Shown: piece after piece, positions 1 through 6,428 of the stretch
Layout: each line of letters begins with the position of its first letter
How positions within the stretch are numbered: position 1 is the stretch's first letter
The notes under the pieces: model-generated
The model's database searches: none
What the model was told of the DNA's origin: nothing
What the model saw: the letters and a program-made list of their open reading frames with translations, nothing else
NCBI GenBank assembly: GCA_025449775.1
Contig: JANWIS010000107.1
Location: 1-8,485 of the forward strand
Length of the DNA: 8,485 bases
Source of the DNA: Ignavibacteriaceae bacterium
GTDB lineage: Bacteria; Bacteroidota; Ignavibacteria; Ignavibacteriales; Ignavibacteriaceae
Reading direction: 5' to 3'
Translations under genes and position numbers: made by a program

Positions 1-278
1 GAAATTCCTGATAATAAACTCAAAGCTGATTTTGGTCCGACACCATTAATTGAAATAAGAAGTTCAAACATTTCTTTCTCTGCTTCGGAATAAAAACCAA
101 ATAGGGTAATCGAATCTTCTTTTACATTTGTAAAAATATGAAGTGAGGCAGAGCTATTTCCGCCAAGTTTCTCAAAAGTGTTTATAGAGATTTTTATTTC
201 ATAGCCAACTCCATTAACATCAAGCAGAACTTGTGTTGGTTTGGATGAAATTATTTTTCCTGTTAAGTACCCAATCAT
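1..278 (-). CDS. ruvA: Holliday junction DNA helicase subunit RuvA (N-terminal part, cut by window edge)
   Basis: RuvA binds four-way Holliday junctions in the cytoplasm and loads the RuvB motor for branch migration. Reading leftwards from the ATG at 278 gives an open frame of 92 codons that runs off the window without a stop. It opens MIGYLTGKII, the usual RuvA start, and residues 1 to about 63 match the N-terminal OB-fold (VNGVGYEI near 21-28, ITLFGFYSEAEKEMF near 57-71). The first helix-hairpin-helix motif follows at about 72-92 (INGVGPKSAL). Family members are about 190-200 residues, so roughly half is present; the second HhH and the RuvB-binding domain lie off-window. It follows ruvC in the same direction, separated only by a small four-helix-bundle gene. 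No Shine-Dalgarno is obvious before the start. Identification is confident from the motifs and the ruvC neighbour. Confidence 0.93.
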   Translation of the reverse strand, partial: MIGYLTGKIISSKPTQVLLDVNGVGYEIKISINTFEKLGGNSSASLHIFTNVKEDSITLFGFYSEAEKEMFELLISINGVGPKSALSLLSGI

Positions 279-339
279 GCCCGATTAAAAAATTTAAAGA
301 TTGAAATATTGTAAACTCATTTGAAAAATTATAAGCAAA

Positions 340-714
340 TTATTTTTTACCGGAATAATTTTTGAGATACTTTATAAAATTTGAAATCTGTGTAATAATC
401 TTTATAACATTTTTGTAGTATTCATCGAATGTGTTTTTCGATATATATTTTAAATCTAAAGCAACATATAACATTGATCTAATTTCTCCTGCTGAACCCT
501 TTGAATATTTTAAGAAGATTACAAATTCCTTGTTGTTATTCCTTTCAAATCCCTCAGCAATATTATTCATAATCGAAACAGCAGCTCTTTGAATTTGATC
601 TTTTAATCCAAAGTCTTTTGCAAAATTATTTGAAGAAGTCATTTCATAAATTGATTCAACAAATTCCCTTGAATCCTGCCACACTTTCAAATCCTCGAAT
701 GTTCCTGCCTTCAT
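340..714 (-). CDS. Four-helix bundle protein (23S rRNA intervening-sequence protein family)
   Basis: A 124-residue protein of the small four-helix-bundle family first noticed as ORFs inside 23S rRNA intervening sequences (S23/IVP; distantly related to the Avd accessory protein of diversity-generating retroelements). The hallmarks are visible: FEDLKVWQ at 6-13, the helix LKDQIQRAAVSIMNNIAEG at 37-55, and FLKYSKGSAGEIRSML at 67-82, all helical and with no catalytic motif. The family function is not settled; an RNA or nucleic-acid binding scaffold is usually proposed. I chose the ATG at 714 because the conserved region starts five residues later; an in-frame TTG at 726 would add four residues. 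Neither has a clear Shine-Dalgarno. It sits alone between ruvC (67 bases upstream) and ruvA (61 bases downstream), where ruv operons normally have nothing, so it looks like an accessory insertion. No rRNA sequence surrounds it here. No reverse transcriptase or variable repeat is seen, so a retroelement role has no support. Confidence 0.85.
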   Translation of the reverse strand: MKAGTFEDLKVWQDSREFVESIYEMTSSNNFAKDFGLKDQIQRAAVSIMNNIAEGFERNNNKEFVIFLKYSKGSAGEIRSMLYVALDLKYISKNTFDEYYKNVIKIITQISNFIKYLKNYSGKK

Positions 715-731
715 TTTACTTAACAATAATT

Positions 732-754
732 AAAAATTGGTTTAAACAATTTTT
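732..754. repeat. AT-rich perfect 8-bp inverted repeat between ruvC and the four-helix-bundle gene
   Basis: Positions 732-739 and 747-754 are perfect reverse complements around a 7-base loop. On the minus strand the stem follows ruvC and is followed by a T-rich stretch, so it could be a weak terminator or mRNA end. With only one G/C pair per stem it would be marginally stable, and it may be chance in very AT-rich DNA. Confidence 0.3.
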
Positions 755-781
755 GAATCTTTTAATCTTTAAATATTTCAA

Positions 782-1321
782 TTATTTAATAACACGGTTC
801 GGATTCGCTTCGACAAATTCCTTCCAGCTTTTACTTTTTTTAAATGTAGGCGCTTTTAGTCTGAATGCATGACAAAGTGCTATTGCAAGAGCATCACTTT
901 CATCAGGTTTAAATTTAATCTTCTTAACATTTAAAATCGCTTTCACCATATAACTTACCTGGTCTTTTGAAGCAGCACCTCTCCCGACCACAGCTTTCTT
1001 TACTTCACGAGGTGAATATTCGCTTGCAGGAATTTTATTATGAATAGCTGCCAGAATTGAAACACCACGGGCATAACCTATCTTCATAACCGATTGAACA
1101 TTCTTCCCATAAAATGCTGTTTCAATTGCGAATTCATCCGGCTTGTAGATTTTCAAAAGGTTACTTAGTTCATCGTAGATAATTTTTAATCTTTCTGGAA
1201 TCGGTTTGGAGGAAGGTAGGTTAATTACCCCGTGGGAAATTCTTCTGAATTTATTATTGGTGTATTCGATTAGTCCATAACCGGTAATGTTTGTACCCGG
1301 ATCGACACCAAGGATGATCAT
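782..1321 (-). CDS. ruvC: Crossover junction endodeoxyribonuclease RuvC
   Basis: RuvC is the dimeric, Mg-dependent resolvase that nicks Holliday junctions symmetrically, working with RuvAB. The 179-residue product is slightly longer than the E. coli enzyme (about 173) and complete. It begins with GVDPGTNITGYG, carrying the first catalytic aspartate D7. The remaining acidic residues of the RNase H-like active site are E67 in the AIETAFYGKN motif and D140 and D143 in KPDESDALAIALCH. The loop around PREVKKAVVGRGAASKDQV (104-122) is the typical DNA-binding stretch. The start at 1321 places the first strand directly at residue 1, as in homologues. It lies 28 bases after yebC, in the common yebC-ruvC-ruvA order, and is probably cotranscribed with it. 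No Shine-Dalgarno is visible in the gap. All catalytic residues are intact. Confidence 0.96.
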   Translation of the reverse strand: MIILGVDPGTNITGYGLIEYTNNKFRRISHGVINLPSSKPIPERLKIIYDELSNLLKIYKPDEFAIETAFYGKNVQSVMKIGYARGVSILAAIHNKIPASEYSPREVKKAVVGRGAASKDQVSYMVKAILNVKKIKFKPDESDALAIALCHAFRLKAPTFKKSKSWKEFVEANPNRVIK

Positions 1322-1349
1322 TATTTTTTATCGTGAGTGAGTGTTAAAA

Positions 1350-2096
1350 TCATGATTGCTGCCTGATGAAATCTTCATCGAAGTCGGCATTTGTAAATAC
1401 GTTTTGTACATCATCGCAGTCTTCAAGTCCTTCAATTAACTTTATCATTTTCTCTGCATTTTCACCGGCAATCTTAATTGTATTTTTTGCAACCCACTGA
1501 AGTGAAGCATTCTCAATAATTAATTTTTTGTCAATGAGTACTTTCCTCACAGGCTCAAATGATTCAACATTTGTCTGGATCTGATAGAACTCATCTTCAG
1601 TCTGTAAATCTTCAGCACCGGCATTCAAAACTGTTTCCATAATTTCATCTTCAGATTTTCCCTGCTTCGGCATAGTGATCACCCCTTTTTTCTCAAACAT
1701 CCATGCAACAGAACCGCTTTCTCCCATATTTCCACCAATCCTGCTGAATATGTGTCTGACTTCAGCTACAGTTCTGTTTTTGTTATCGGTTGCAACATCA
1801 ACAAGAAGTGCTATTCCACCGGGACCATAACCTTCATAAGTTAACTCGTTGATAATTGTTCCTTCTAATCCTCCGGTACCTTTTTTAATGGCACGTTCGA
1901 TATTATCAGCCGGCATATTTGCAGCTTTTGCATTATCAATAGCAAGGCGAAGTCTTGGATTTCCTGCAGGATCGCCTCCGCCTTCTCTTGCAGCAATTGT
2001 TAATTCCTTAATCAGTTTTGTAAAGAGCTTTCCCCGCTTGGCATCTAATGCACCTTTTTTTCTACGGATTGTTGCCCACTTTGAATGCCCTGACAT
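1350..2096 (-). CDS. yebC: YebC/PmpR family protein (TACO1-like)
   Basis: A 248-residue cytoplasmic protein of the YebC/TACO1 family, complete at the usual length. The N-terminus MSGHSKWATIRRKKGALDAK is the family signature, followed by KLFTKLIKELTIAAREGGGDP and NPRLRLAIDNAKAANMPADNIERAIKKGTG in domain 1. EGYGPGGIALLVDVATDNKNRT (about 88-109) and the IGGNMGESGSVAWMFEKKG stretch follow in the next domain. Members have been described as DNA-binding transcriptional regulators and, for TACO1 and some bacterial YebC proteins, as translation factors that help ribosomes through polyproline stretches; the sequence alone does not decide between these. It starts 15 bases after the recJ stop with a good Shine-Dalgarno and sits just before ruvC, a position widely conserved across bacteria. 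Nothing is missing or broken. Confidence 0.95.
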   Translation of the reverse strand: MSGHSKWATIRRKKGALDAKRGKLFTKLIKELTIAAREGGGDPAGNPRLRLAIDNAKAANMPADNIERAIKKGTGGLEGTIINELTYEGYGPGGIALLVDVATDNKNRTVAEVRHIFSRIGGNMGESGSVAWMFEKKGVITMPKQGKSEDEIMETVLNAGAEDLQTEDEFYQIQTNVESFEPVRKVLIDKKLIIENASLQWVAKNTIKIAGENAEKMIKLIEGLEDCDDVQNVFTNADFDEDFIRQQS

Positions 2097-2102
2097 CGAA
2101 AT

Positions 2103-2108
2103 TCTCCT
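2103..2108 (-). promoter_or_regulatory. Ribosome binding site for yebC
   Basis: The minus strand reads AGGAGA here, 6 bases before the yebC ATG at 2096. It fills most of the 15-base gap after recJ, supports the chosen yebC start, and shows that this genome does use Shine-Dalgarno signals at some genes. Confidence 0.7.
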
Positions 2109-2111
2109 GAT

Positions 2112-3824
2112 CTAATTTTTTACTATTATATCTTTTAATTTTAATTGCGGATAAATTCTGCTGTCCCGTACAGTTTTGTCAATTGAAAATACAATATCGA
2201 ATGCATTGTTATTTTGTTTTGTCATTTCATAATGTTCACCCATATTGAAACCAATCGAATCAAAAGTTTTATCTGTACCTTCTTGTTTTAAACTTACCAG
2301 TAGATGATTGTTCCCGACAATTCTTGGCATGTTGGAAATATGAACTCCTTCGGTTAAGAAAACAGGACGAAGATTTCCCGGTCCGAACGGTGCAAACTGA
2401 TCCAGGACACGTAAAAATTTAGGAGTTATATCAGAGAACCTGATTTTTGAATCGATGATGATTTCCTGAGAAAGGTCTTCTCTTGTAATTGATGTTTTTA
2501 AAACTTCATTAAGCTTGATCCTGAACTCATCAACTTTTTCCAGCTCCATTGCAAGTCCGGCAGCAGCCTGATGCCCGCCAAAATGTAATAGCAGGTCTTC
2601 ACATTTTTGCAAAGCCTCATAAATATTAAAACCGTTTATACTTCTGGCTGACCCTTTCGCAATTCCATCAATAGTTGTTAATAGAACAGAAGGTCTGTAA
2701 TATTTTTCAACCAGTCTTGAAGCTACAATTCCAATTACACCGGGATGCCAGTTTTCATTGTGAAGAACAATAGCAAGATCTTCACCCAAATCAATTTGGG
2801 ATTCAACAATTTCCTTCGCCGATTCAAAAGTATCGACGTCAATCTTTCTTCTCTCGTAATTTTCTGTCTCAAGAACCTGAGCTAGTTCAAGAGCATCTTT
2901 TTTGTTATCTGCAATTAGAAGGTGAACTGCACGTTCGGCATTACCCAGTCTGCCGACAGCATTTATTCTTGGTGCAACAGTAAACACAATTTGCCCGGAA
3001 GAAAGTTGACCTGGTTGTAATTTACTCATCTCAATCAATGCTTCAATTCCGGGTCTGGGGTTCAAATTAATTTGGTTTAAACCTTCAGTTACTAAAATTC
3101 TGTTTTCATCAATAATCGGCACAATATCCGCAGCACCGGCAAGAGCGACAAGGTCTAAATATTTCAATGGAAGTTCACGCTTGCCGATCCTTTCGCACAA
3201 ACCCTGTGCAAGTTTAAAGGCAACTCCGGCTCCGGATAAATATTTAAATGGATAGTTGCAGTTTGGTTTTAAAGGATCGAGAACAGCGAATGCATTTGGA
3301 AGTTCATCTTTAGGCTGATGATGATCGCATATAATAACTTCTATTCCAAGTTGATTTGCATATTCTGTTTCTGAGATAGCAGTGATGCCGCAATCAACTG
3401 TAATCATAAGGTTTGTGCCTTTTTCTTTTACACTATCTATAGCTGAAATTGAAAGTCCATATCCTTCCTCTAATCTTTTTGGAATATAGAACTCAACATT
3501 TGCCTCTAGCTCTTTAAGGAACATATAAAGAAGAGCAGTTGCACAGGTGCCGTCGACATCATAGTCTCCATAAATACAAATTTTTTGATTTTCAGTGAGT
3601 GCGGTAATAACTCTAGAGGTTGCAGTTTCCATTTGATCCATGAGAAACGGATCATGAAGTAATTCGAGTGAAGGACGAAAAAATTGTTTGGCTTCGTTAA
3701 AGGTATTAATGTTTCTTTGTAGAAGAAGTTTGGCAAGTATTATAGAAATGTTCAGCGAATCCGCAAGAGACTGTACAGATTGTTCTTCAGAAACTTCTTT
3801 TATTTTCCAGCGCTTTGTTCCCAT
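2112..3824 (-). CDS. recJ: Single-stranded-DNA-specific exonuclease RecJ
   Basis: RecJ is the 5'-to-3' single-strand exonuclease of recombination and mismatch or base-excision repair. The 570-residue product is a typical full-length member. DHH-domain motifs are all present: YGDYDVDG at 85-92, VDCG at 143-146, DHH at 167-169 (family name motif) and GAGVAFK at 198-204, with D233 in LAGAADIVPI. The DHHA1 domain shows GSARS (391-395) and GGHQAAAGLA (416-425). A C-terminal OB-fold runs from about 455 to 565 and includes FAPFGPGNLRPVF (477-489). The ATG at 3824 gives MGTKRWKIK, a usual RecJ opening; no Shine-Dalgarno precedes it. The gene starts only 34 bases beyond the 3' end of rnpB and is followed by yebC, ruvC and ruvA, so it probably heads a repair operon. 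The metal-binding residues expected for nuclease activity are intact. Confidence 0.96.
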   Translation of the reverse strand: MGTKRWKIKEVSEEQSVQSLADSLNISIILAKLLLQRNINTFNEAKQFFRPSLELLHDPFLMDQMETATSRVITALTENQKICIYGDYDVDGTCATALLYMFLKELEANVEFYIPKRLEEGYGLSISAIDSVKEKGTNLMITVDCGITAISETEYANQLGIEVIICDHHQPKDELPNAFAVLDPLKPNCNYPFKYLSGAGVAFKLAQGLCERIGKRELPLKYLDLVALAGAADIVPIIDENRILVTEGLNQINLNPRPGIEALIEMSKLQPGQLSSGQIVFTVAPRINAVGRLGNAERAVHLLIADNKKDALELAQVLETENYERRKIDVDTFESAKEIVESQIDLGEDLAIVLHNENWHPGVIGIVASRLVEKYYRPSVLLTTIDGIAKGSARSINGFNIYEALQKCEDLLLHFGGHQAAAGLAMELEKVDEFRIKLNEVLKTSITREDLSQEIIIDSKIRFSDITPKFLRVLDQFAPFGPGNLRPVFLTEGVHISNMPRIVGNNHLLVSLKQEGTDKTFDSIGFNMGEHYEMTKQNNNAFDIVFSIDKTVRDSRIYPQLKLKDIIVKN

Positions 3825-3858
3825 AGGAAGTTTTATTTTCTAAAAGAACAAATAAAAA

Positions 3859-4256
3859 AGTTCAGTCCTGTAAGCCGAATTCTGTAATCCCGATTTTAAA
3901 CAGGACGGCAATCATTTATCTAGCCCCGGTATTGCTAAAGGGATCTTGCGGTCTACCCGGAGAACTACGGAGCGAACAACTCCGCTTCTTAAAATTAATT
4001 AAGAAACGATCTCCCTATTTGACCTTGCTTCGGGTGTGGTTTGCCTTGCCAATGTTGTTACCAACAAAGCGGTGGGCTCTTACCCCGCCTTTTCACCCTT
4101 ACCCCGATAAAATCGGAGCGGTATATTTTCTGCGGCACTTTCCGTGATCATAGAATTACTTCCACAATCCCCGGGCGTTACCCGGCACCCTGTTCTACGA
4201 AGTTCGGACTTTCCTCTCACAAGATTATTATTGGGAGCAATTGCCCGGACTGAACT
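3859..4256 (-). ncRNA. rnpB: RNase P RNA, bacterial type A
   Basis: The catalytic RNA of RNase P, which trims the 5' leader from pre-tRNAs. On the minus strand the conserved blocks occur in order. Block I, GAGAGGAAAGTCCGAACT, is at 4201-4218. The P10-P12 block with GGGTGAAAAGGCGGGGTAAG is at 4070-4099. CAAATAGG follows near 4014-4021. The L15 loop GGGTAG that pairs with tRNA CCA is near 3953-3958. The P4 partner block around AGATAAATGATTGCC is within 3903-3927, and the 3' block ACAGAATTCGGCTTACAGG is at 3867-3885. The ends are set by helix P1: 4247-4256 pairs perfectly with 3859-3868. Length is about 398 nt, normal for type A. Two extra hairpins lie in the P15-P17 arm (3968-3984 and 3986-4005). 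A T-run directly follows the 3' half of P1, so P1 may double as terminator. Exact ends are from pairing, not mapping. No convincing promoter was recognised in 4257-4395. Confidence 0.95.
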
Positions 4257-4395
4257 ATTTTATTTTTCTCTAAAAATTTTTTATTAAAGAAATTAACCCG
4301 GTTTTTATCTTACGGATTATTAAAATTTGTTAACTGGAAACCAATATAATGAATCGAAATTCCGAAATCAGCAGTCAGTAAATATTTTTAGCAGG

Positions 4396-5124
4396 TTATT
4401 TATTATCAACTTCATCAGAAATTTCAGAAGAAACTAATATCCTACCACAATATTCACAGAAAAATAAACGATTATTTCTCCTGATTTCAAGCTGTCTTTG
4501 AGATGGGACGATGTTATGACAGCCCGAACAAGCCGATCTTCTGATGGTAGCAACAGCAGTTCCTTTCTTTGCTTTTCTGATTCTTTCATAAGCAGACATA
4601 TCACTTTTCTTAACTTCAGATTCAATTATTTTTCTTTCATCACGCAGCTTTGTTTCTTCTCTTTCATTAGCTTTTATTATTTCTTTAAGATCGGATTCTG
4701 TCTCCTTTAACTCACCCTTGAACTCTTCCAGCCTCGGTTTAATATCCTCAATCTCTTGGGTGAAGTTCTTACTTTTATCGGCCAATGAATTGTTTTCTGA
4801 TTCAAGTTTATTTATCTGTTCTTCCGTATGATCTATCTCCTTTGTAAGAGCATCGTATTCTTTATTGTTTCTTACCTGGTATAGTTGTGCTTTGAATTTT
4901 TTCTGATTCTCTCTGTGCTTTTCAATCTCGCTTTCATTGGAATCTCTTTTTGTCACAGATTCTTTCTGTTCATTTTCTTTAGACTCGATTTCAGTTTTAA
5001 GGTTTTTGATTTTCTCTTCAAGATCTCTTACCATATTAGGAAGGTCTCCGCGCAGTTCTTCAAGCTCATCTAACTGATCATCAATTTTTTGCAGGTGATA
5101 AAGAATTTTTATCCTATTATACAA
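4396..5124 (-). CDS. Coiled-coil C4-type zinc ribbon protein (DUF164/CT398-like)
   Basis: A 242-residue protein of the zinc-ribbon family known from CT398 of Chlamydia and widespread in bacteria. Residues about 10-180 are a long charged coiled coil rich in Glu, Lys and Asn, with the family landmark NNKEYDALTKEI at 86-97. The C-terminus carries a zinc ribbon with C199/C202 (CSGC) and C223/C226 (CEYC), followed by GRIL. There is no signal peptide or membrane segment, so it should be cytoplasmic. The molecular role is poorly known; a nucleic-acid or protein-interaction adaptor is inferred. The start is a TTG at 5124, which gives the expected YNRIKILYHLQKIDDQLDEL opening. An AGGAG lies 10 bases before it inside the end of the preceding gene, and an in-frame stop at 5146-5148 rules out a much longer form. 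The next ATG would remove about 30 residues. It follows the Nif3-family gene by two bases, a pairing often seen in this part of the bacterial tree. Confidence 0.88.
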   Translation of the reverse strand: MYNRIKILYHLQKIDDQLDELEELRGDLPNMVRDLEEKIKNLKTEIESKENEQKESVTKRDSNESEIEKHRENQKKFKAQLYQVRNNKEYDALTKEIDHTEEQINKLESENNSLADKSKNFTQEIEDIKPRLEEFKGELKETESDLKEIIKANEREETKLRDERKIIESEVKKSDMSAYERIRKAKKGTAVATIRRSACSGCHNIVPSQRQLEIRRNNRLFFCEYCGRILVSSEISDEVDNK

Positions 5125-5126
5125 TT

Positions 5127-6251
5127 TTAATTGGCTCCTTTTATATTATAAAAAACTATCGGGTTTGTTGAACCGTTATAATTTAATACTTTTATATTTT
5201 TATTTCTGTTTAAGAATTTTTTTAATCTGTTCCGGACTTCATCTAATACAGGCGCTTCTGTTTCGTAATGTCCTGCATCTACTAAAAATATTTTTCCTTC
5301 AGCATCCTGAAAAGAGTGGTACTTAAGATCGGCAGTAACAAAGGCATCTGCTTGTTGTTTAATTGCTTCATCAATCAATTCACCGCAAGATCCTCCGCAG
5401 ACTGCTACAGATCGAATTCTCTTCGAATTACCTGTAGTATATCGTAATGTGGAAGTATTTAATTTTGATGAAACTATTTTCAGAAATTCATTCAAACTCA
5501 TTGCTGTTTCAAATTCTCCAATAGCTCCAATTCCATAATTGACGTTATCATTTTTTAATTTGTAGATATCATATGCTGGTTCTTCATAAGGATGAACTTT
5601 TTTCATGGAATTTAATATCTGATTTAATCTCCATTCATCTGCAATCACTTCAAGTTTTATTTCTTCTATTGATTCCCGGACTTCTTTTGTACCAATAGCC
5701 GGAGAAGTTTTAGCAGATCCAAGAAACGTCCCGATACCTTCTATTCTGAAACTGCATTTAGAATATTCACCAATTATTCCACCACCGGAATCATGAATTG
5801 CGTCAGCTACTTTGTTAACATGTGATTCCGGAACAAACACAGTGAGCTTAACCTGGTTTTCAGAAATGTTTTTTAAAAACCTGATTTTTTTAAGATTTAT
5901 TTTTTTTGCAAGTTGGAAAGAAACTCCATCTTTTGTGAAATCAAGATTTGTGTGAGCTGAATAAAGAGTGATATTATTTTTGATTAATTTCTCAATCATT
6001 TGTGCTTTTCTGTTTTCAGACAGGTCAATATTTTTTAATGGGTAGTAAAAAATCGGATGGTGAGTGATAATCAGGTTACAGTTTTCTTTGACGGCAGACT
6101 CAATTACTTTGTCTGAAAGATCCAGACTTAACATGATATTTTTAATCTTATTTTCAGGATTACCAACCTGCAATCCTACATTATCTTTCTCCCAGGCGAT
6201 TCCTCTTGGTGCCCATTCTTCCAGATATTTTATAATCTCTTTACCACTCAT
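5127..6251 (-). CDS. Nif3/YqfO-family dinuclear metal-centre protein
   Basis: A 374-residue member of the Nif3 (YbgI/YqfO) family, which forms hexameric rings with a two-metal centre. Numbered from the ATG at 6251, the N-terminal half has DNVGLQVG (23-30), ITHHPIFYYP with ligands H64/H65 (62-71), and HTNLD with D104. The C-terminal half has VTADLKYHSFQDAE (305-318) and DAGHYETE (325-332) with H328 and E332 spaced as in E. coli YbgI. Between them, about 133-232, is the CutA/PII-like insert of the longer YqfO type (KLTVFVPESHVNKVADAI, VHPYEEPAYD). The enzymatic role is uncertain; GTP cyclohydrolase I type 2 annotations are weakly founded. The frame is open to an ATG at 6287, but those 12 extra codons (MHFKQRSAFFFE) are a terminator-like hairpin and T-run, whereas homologues begin near MSGKEIIKYLEEWAP, so I use 6251. 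No Shine-Dalgarno precedes it. It is followed at two bases by the zinc-ribbon gene. Confidence 0.9.
   Translation of the reverse strand: MSGKEIIKYLEEWAPRGIAWEKDNVGLQVGNPENKIKNIMLSLDLSDKVIESAVKENCNLIITHHPIFYYPLKNIDLSENRKAQMIEKLIKNNITLYSAHTNLDFTKDGVSFQLAKKINLKKIRFLKNISENQVKLTVFVPESHVNKVADAIHDSGGGIIGEYSKCSFRIEGIGTFLGSAKTSPAIGTKEVRESIEEIKLEVIADEWRLNQILNSMKKVHPYEEPAYDIYKLKNDNVNYGIGAIGEFETAMSLNEFLKIVSSKLNTSTLRYTTGNSKRIRSVAVCGGSCGELIDEAIKQQADAFVTADLKYHSFQDAEGKIFLVDAGHYETEAPVLDEVRNRLKKFLNRNKNIKVLNYNGSTNPIVFYNIKGAN
5135..5139 (-). promoter_or_regulatory. Shine-Dalgarno for the TTG-started zinc ribbon gene
   Basis: The minus strand reads AGGAG here within a longer AAAAGGAGCC. It is 10 bases upstream of the TTG at 5124 and lies inside the last codons of the Nif3-family gene, whose stop is at 5127-5129. 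This placement decides the unusual TTG start and suggests translational coupling. Confidence 0.65.
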
Positions 6252-6254
6252 TTC

Positions 6255-6289
6255 AAAAAAAAATGCACTTCTTTGTTTGAAGTGCATTT
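6255..6289 (-). terminator. Intrinsic-terminator-like stem-loop immediately before the Nif3-family gene
   Basis: Positions 6261-6270 and 6280-6289 are perfect 10-bp reverse complements around a 9-base loop. On the minus strand the second arm runs into an unbroken stretch of nine Ts (6263-6255), the classic rho-independent shape. It lies about 140 bases downstream of ispG and ends three bases before the ATG at 6251. It may end the ispG transcript or, if a promoter lies within 6290-6428, act as an attenuator in the Nif3 leader. On the plus strand the T-run after the stem is interrupted, so the minus orientation fits better. The stem has only three G/C pairs, so strength is uncertain. Confidence 0.6.
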
Positions 6290-6428
6290 CCTAATTTTTT
6301 TTATCCGGGAATTTTATTATCCCTTATCAGGGCAATCTCCAGGAATTTTAGATTTTTCTTTTTATTTCTATTCATATTAAGTATCAAAATATAGCTGAAA
6401 AAGTCCTAAGTCGCAATAATTATTAAGT

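Noticed and set aside
340..726. Four-helix-bundle protein as an Avd-type part of a diversity-generating retroelement
   Set aside because: No reverse transcriptase, template repeat or variable repeat is present in the window; the neighbours are ruv genes.
618..872. Plus-strand 84-codon open frame
   Set aside because: It is antisense to the four-helix-bundle gene and the end of ruvC, both well supported by motifs.
1328..1345. Short GTGA/GTGAGT tandem in the yebC-ruvC gap
   Set aside because: Only about two and a half repeats of four bases; no evidence of function.
1849..2115. Plus-strand 88-codon open frame opposite yebC
   Set aside because: It is the antisense shadow of the conserved yebC N-terminus, with no coding signal of its own.
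3506..3736. Minus-strand 76-codon frame inside recJ
   Set aside because: It is out of frame within the DHH-domain coding region of recJ.
3932..4253. Two plus-strand open frames of about 70 codons
   Set aside because: They lie wholly inside rnpB on the opposite strand; the conserved RNase P RNA blocks explain the sequence and the peptides have no family character.
4257..4395. Promoter for rnpB upstream of its 5' end
   Set aside because: Only loose -35/-10-like words with poor spacing (for example TTAACA then GATAAA 18 bases on) and no Bacteroidota-type TAnnTTTG at the right distance; too weak to call in AT-rich DNA.
6301..6375. 24-codon minus-strand frame in the ispG-Nif3 gap as a real gene
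   Set aside because: No Shine-Dalgarno, lysine/asparagine-rich composition expected by chance, and too short to judge; kept only as a leader-peptide possibility in the findings.
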